The notes beneath the pieces are model-generated. The model worked only from the letters and a program-made list of their open reading frames with translations. It searched no databases and had not been told where the DNA came from. From an uncultured Bacteroidota bacterium (GTDB lineage Bacteria; Bacteroidota; Rhodothermia; Rhodothermales; UBA10348), in contig CALFHN010000114.1 in the NCBI GenBank assembly GCA_937876355.1, forward strand, positions 1 through 44,284: a DNA stretch of 44,284 nt. Reading direction: 5' to 3'. Position numbers and translations under genes: made by a program. Positions within the stretch are counted from its first letter, which is position 1. The number at the start of each line of letters is the position of its first letter. Positions 42,156 to 44,284 of the stretch are shown piece after piece.

Positions 42156-43732
42156 AAGCTGATTCCGTAGTTAAAAAAGAGTGTGGCAGACGAAATGGAA
42201 GATCCTATATGGGTGCGTTGGCGGATGGAGAAATTGCCCCAACGCGCGGTCGAAATTCGAATTGAAGCACCTGCAATGTGTGAAAATTCCATTGGTCCAA
42301 GCGCGTCCAACGCGAGTAAAGAATAATCGAGGCCTAAAGAAAAGCGCCCAATCTCTTTCTGCAAATTGATCGAATTGTAATAGGTATTCCCACTTTTTCT
42401 AGTCCAAACATTGGTTGTATTGGATACCCTAAATGGGAGCCACGAGGGCCTGGTCCGAAAAGACGCGCTTATCGAATTGCTGCGATCTTTTCCTGAAAAC
42501 GAATTCGAAGTCAGGGTTAATCCATACTGATTGACAGCTCTTTGAAGGAGAAGGCCTGCCGAAATCTGTTGTTTTTCAGAAGAGTACGATCCACCAGGAT
42601 ACCAATATGAAAAATGTCTTCTTGTCCCATATCGGGTGTTGAAACTGAGGCCGGGAGACAACCTTGTGCTCGCTCGAACATAAAGTCTGCTCAAGGTGAT
42701 GCTCTTATCAATCGGCGATTGATCTACTTGGAGATCTGTACTGAACCTCACTTGACCAAGGCGAGTGCGCTGATTTAAAGTCATGAAATAATAGGGCGAG
42801 GATAAGCCTGGACTATCGATTTGAGTAACCGCAGCCACGATTGATGTTGATCCACCACTGTGTCGCGTTTCCAATTCGGAAAAGGCACTAATTTTTGTGA
42901 TATCAGTCTGAAACGACTCGTTGTATCGATCAGGCTCAAATCCGGCAGATGCTCCGACTTTGAGACCACCAAATCTGTAGGAAGTGGAAAAGCCATCCCA
43001 ATAGCCGCTTGAGGCGACTTGTGAGGACTGAAAACGACCCAGATCAAACTCGAATCGAGACGTTCGAAGGTGTCTGGCAACATTAAACTCATAAACGCGA
43101 ATTGAACTCGCTTGCCCAACAATTTCCTCCGAACTAAAACGCGATGAACCTCGAAGACTAACTTGAATTTCCGTACCAAGTGGAAGTCCTGAAAGGATCG
43201 CTCTAACCGAACTGACTGGCGTTGTGTACGATCTGGAAGAGGATCGATTACTCGTGAACTGTCCCCGAATATTGGAAAAGGAGGCGGTTATTGATGCATT
43301 GTAATATCCCCTAAGAATGATGAGGTTTTTTTTCAAAGCAGAACCTGTGGAAACCGCCTCACCTAATATGCTCTTCTTTTCAACTTCTGTCACCTCAGGC
43401 CCTTGATCCCCTTCCAATATGATGTGGTGAGGCCCGCGAAGCAGGACGTGTTCTCCTACCTGTACATTTGCTGGCTCCGCAATCCAAGCTAAAAGAAGCG
43501 AATTTGATGCCTTTCCCGCTACTTTCCCTGCCGTTTCTAAACCAGATTTCTGAACGACCCAGACAGTATCTCCGGCAACAAACATCGAGGAGGAAATTTC
43601 AAGATAGATTCCTCTGCTTTGAACTCGGGAAACAGTGGCAGACAGCGTGTCGCTAGCGACCTGCGCCTCGGCCTGCATAGCTCCTAGAAATAAGCTGGCA
43701 AATAAAAATGTTACTGCATAGAATCGGTTCAT
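42152..43732 (-). CDS. Outer-membrane beta-barrel protein in a multiheme cytochrome operon
   Basis: The start ATG 43732 (MNRFYAVTFLFASLFLGAMQ) has AGGTGA upstream and gives a clean signal peptide; the frame runs on upstream within the cytochrome gene. The protein is 526 residues. The first 150 mature residues form a beta-rich domain with SH3-like or OB-like strands (SRGIYLEISSSMFVAGDTVW, VGEHVLLRG). The rest alternates short strands ending in aromatic residues and closes with SISSATLFFNYGISF, as in outer-membrane barrels. It has no CxxCH motif. Position between two multiheme cytochrome genes recalls MtrB-type porins that hold a decaheme cytochrome across the outer membrane, but no sequence similarity to MtrB is evident to me. 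Confidence 0.7.
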   Translation of the reverse strand: MNRFYAVTFLFASLFLGAMQAEAQVASDTLSATVSRVQSRGIYLEISSSMFVAGDTVWVVQKSGLETAGKVAGKASNSLLLAWIAEPANVQVGEHVLLRGPHHIILEGDQGPEVTEVEKKSILGEAVSTGSALKKNLIILRGYYNASITASFSNIRGQFTSNRSSSRSYTTPVSSVRAILSGLPLGTEIQVSLRGSSRFSSEEIVGQASSIRVYEFNVARHLRTSRFEFDLGRFQSSQVASSGYWDGFSTSYRFGGLKVGASAGFEPDRYNESFQTDITKISAFSELETRHSGGSTSIVAAVTQIDSPGLSSPYYFMTLNQRTRLGQVRFSTDLQVDQSPIDKSITLSRLYVRASTRLSPGLSFNTRYGTRRHFSYWYPGGSYSSEKQQISAGLLLQRAVNQYGLTLTSNSFSGKDRSNSISASFRTRPSWLPFRVSNTTNVWTRKSGNTYYNSINLQKEIGRFSLGLDYSLLALDALGPMEFSHIAGASIRISTARWGNFSIRQRTHIGSSISSATLFFNYGISF

Positions 43733-43742
43733 TTTCTTCACC

Positions 43743-44284
43743 TTATTCATCTGCACCGTCCCAGCTGTTTTGATTATGGCATTGGAGACAGAAAATCGGC
43801 GTATTGCCACGATTATGTTCCTTGTTATAATCTGACTCATGGCAAGCGAAGCAATCGTTTTGACCTTGAGCTTGGAAGACCAGTTGAAATGAAGGCTGGA
43901 CGTGGCAGCTTTCACAACCTGCAAATTTATGTGCCCCAACGAGTTCAAAACCGTTGGAAATCAATTCGTGGTCCGGAAAAATGGCATCTTGCCACACAAA
44001 CTGAGAATGACAGGTTTCACAGTTTTCTGAGAATCCATTCTCGGCATGTGGAAGGACGACAGAAGCCGAATATTCAGATTCATGACAGGTTATACATGTT
44101 GCAAATTCGCCAAAATATGCGCCGCCGAAATGGTCATTGTGGCAGTTTTCACAGGCAATAACTTCGTGAGCACCGAGTAATGGAAAATTGGTTTGTAGAT
44201 GAATATTGTATCCGTCGATTTCGTAAAACGAGCTAGAATTGTGGCACGTTTCACACGATTGAACCAGCTTTCCAGCGTGAACAT
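43743..44284 (-). CDS. Multiheme c-type cytochrome, C-terminal part (N-terminus outside window)
   Basis: The frame is open to the right edge. Seven CxxCH motifs are visible: CETCH, CENCH, CITCH, CETCH, CESCH, CFACH and CLQCH. The spacing and surrounding words (LGAHEVIACENCH, CFACHESDYNKEH, CLQCHNQNSWDGADE) are the same as in the 13-heme protein at the other end of the operon, so the two are paralogues. Total heme number cannot be given. The stop at 43743-43745 overlaps an ATG of the barrel frame and lies 10 bp before the preferred barrel start, so the genes are coupled. Confidence 0.9.
   Translation of the reverse strand, partial: VHAGKLVQSCETCHNSSSFYEIDGYNIHLQTNFPLLGAHEVIACENCHNDHFGGAYFGEFATCITCHESEYSASVVLPHAENGFSENCETCHSQFVWQDAIFPDHELISNGFELVGAHKFAGCESCHVQPSFQLVFQAQGQNDCFACHESDYNKEHNRGNTPIFCLQCHNQNSWDGADE

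Noticed and set aside
42152..43732. True MtrB homologue
   Set aside because: It is a barrel between cytochrome genes, but no MtrB signature such as an N-terminal CxxC could be seen; only analogy is claimed.

Overview
The window looks like chromosomal DNA of a Gram-negative, respiring bacterium of the Fibrobacteres-Chlorobi-Bacteroidetes assemblage. A marine Rhodothermota/Balneolota-like lineage is the best guess, but this rests on gene content rather than a marker tree. Pointers are a DUF5916 outer-membrane protein, an HmuY-like lipoprotein with a TonB-dependent receptor, many Tat/Sec-exported c-type cytochromes, a GH29 fucosidase, a permuted multicopper oxidase, a class II DAHP synthase, weak or absent Shine-Dalgarno sites at many genes and frequent ATGA/TTGA start-stop overlaps.

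Layout. 1-4.3 kb: tail of a YjdF/DUF2238 membrane protein, a DUF5916 barrel gene broken at a run of eight G, two strong hairpins, and a decayed MacB/FtsX-type permease fused to an OmpA C-terminal domain. 4.3-10.8 kb: a secreted protein of unknown function, then a minus-strand run of TonB receptor, HmuY-like lipoprotein, seven-helix membrane protein, AroQ and a polysaccharide flippase. 10.8-13.4 kb: a MerR/excisionase-type regulator, mnmA with a terminator, and a histidine-kinase remnant. 13.4-20.1 kb: a minus-strand operon of class II DAHP synthase, DUF1611/DgcN-like protein and DgcA-like epimerase, a lipoprotein, an HPF/RaiA-like protein and an M32 carboxypeptidase. 20.1-25.0 kb: an Asp-box gene remnant, tRNA-Thr(CGT), a multicopper oxidase with reversed order of copper motifs, and a beta-helix/PA14 protein. 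25.2-28.2 kb: type III polyketide synthase, methyltransferase and FAD monooxygenase, an SrsABC-like set for phenolic or quinone lipids. 28.3-29.3 kb: prolyl aminopeptidase.

The most interesting part is 29.3-44.3 kb. One minus-strand operon encodes a YVTN/cytochrome protein, a cupredoxin-like protein, two di-heme peroxidase-like cytochromes, a Tat-exported Rieske protein, a large AioA/IdrA-type molybdopterin enzyme and an outer-membrane barrel. The set molybdoenzyme + Rieske + two CcpA/MauG-like proteins matches the iodate reductase system IdrABP1P2, while the molybdoenzyme family alone would also fit arsenite oxidase. Beyond a GH29 fucosidase lies a second minus-strand operon: a multiheme cytochrome (at least 7 hemes in window), a barrel protein, a membrane-anchored ferredoxin/FAD/NAD(P) oxidoreductase and a 13-heme cytochrome with a recent 234-bp internal duplication. 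Together they suggest a periplasmic and possibly trans-outer-membrane electron-transfer specialisation. The physical coupling of the two operons is inference.

Limits: all calls are from reading translated sequence and motifs; no database search was run, and start codons are uncertain for several genes.
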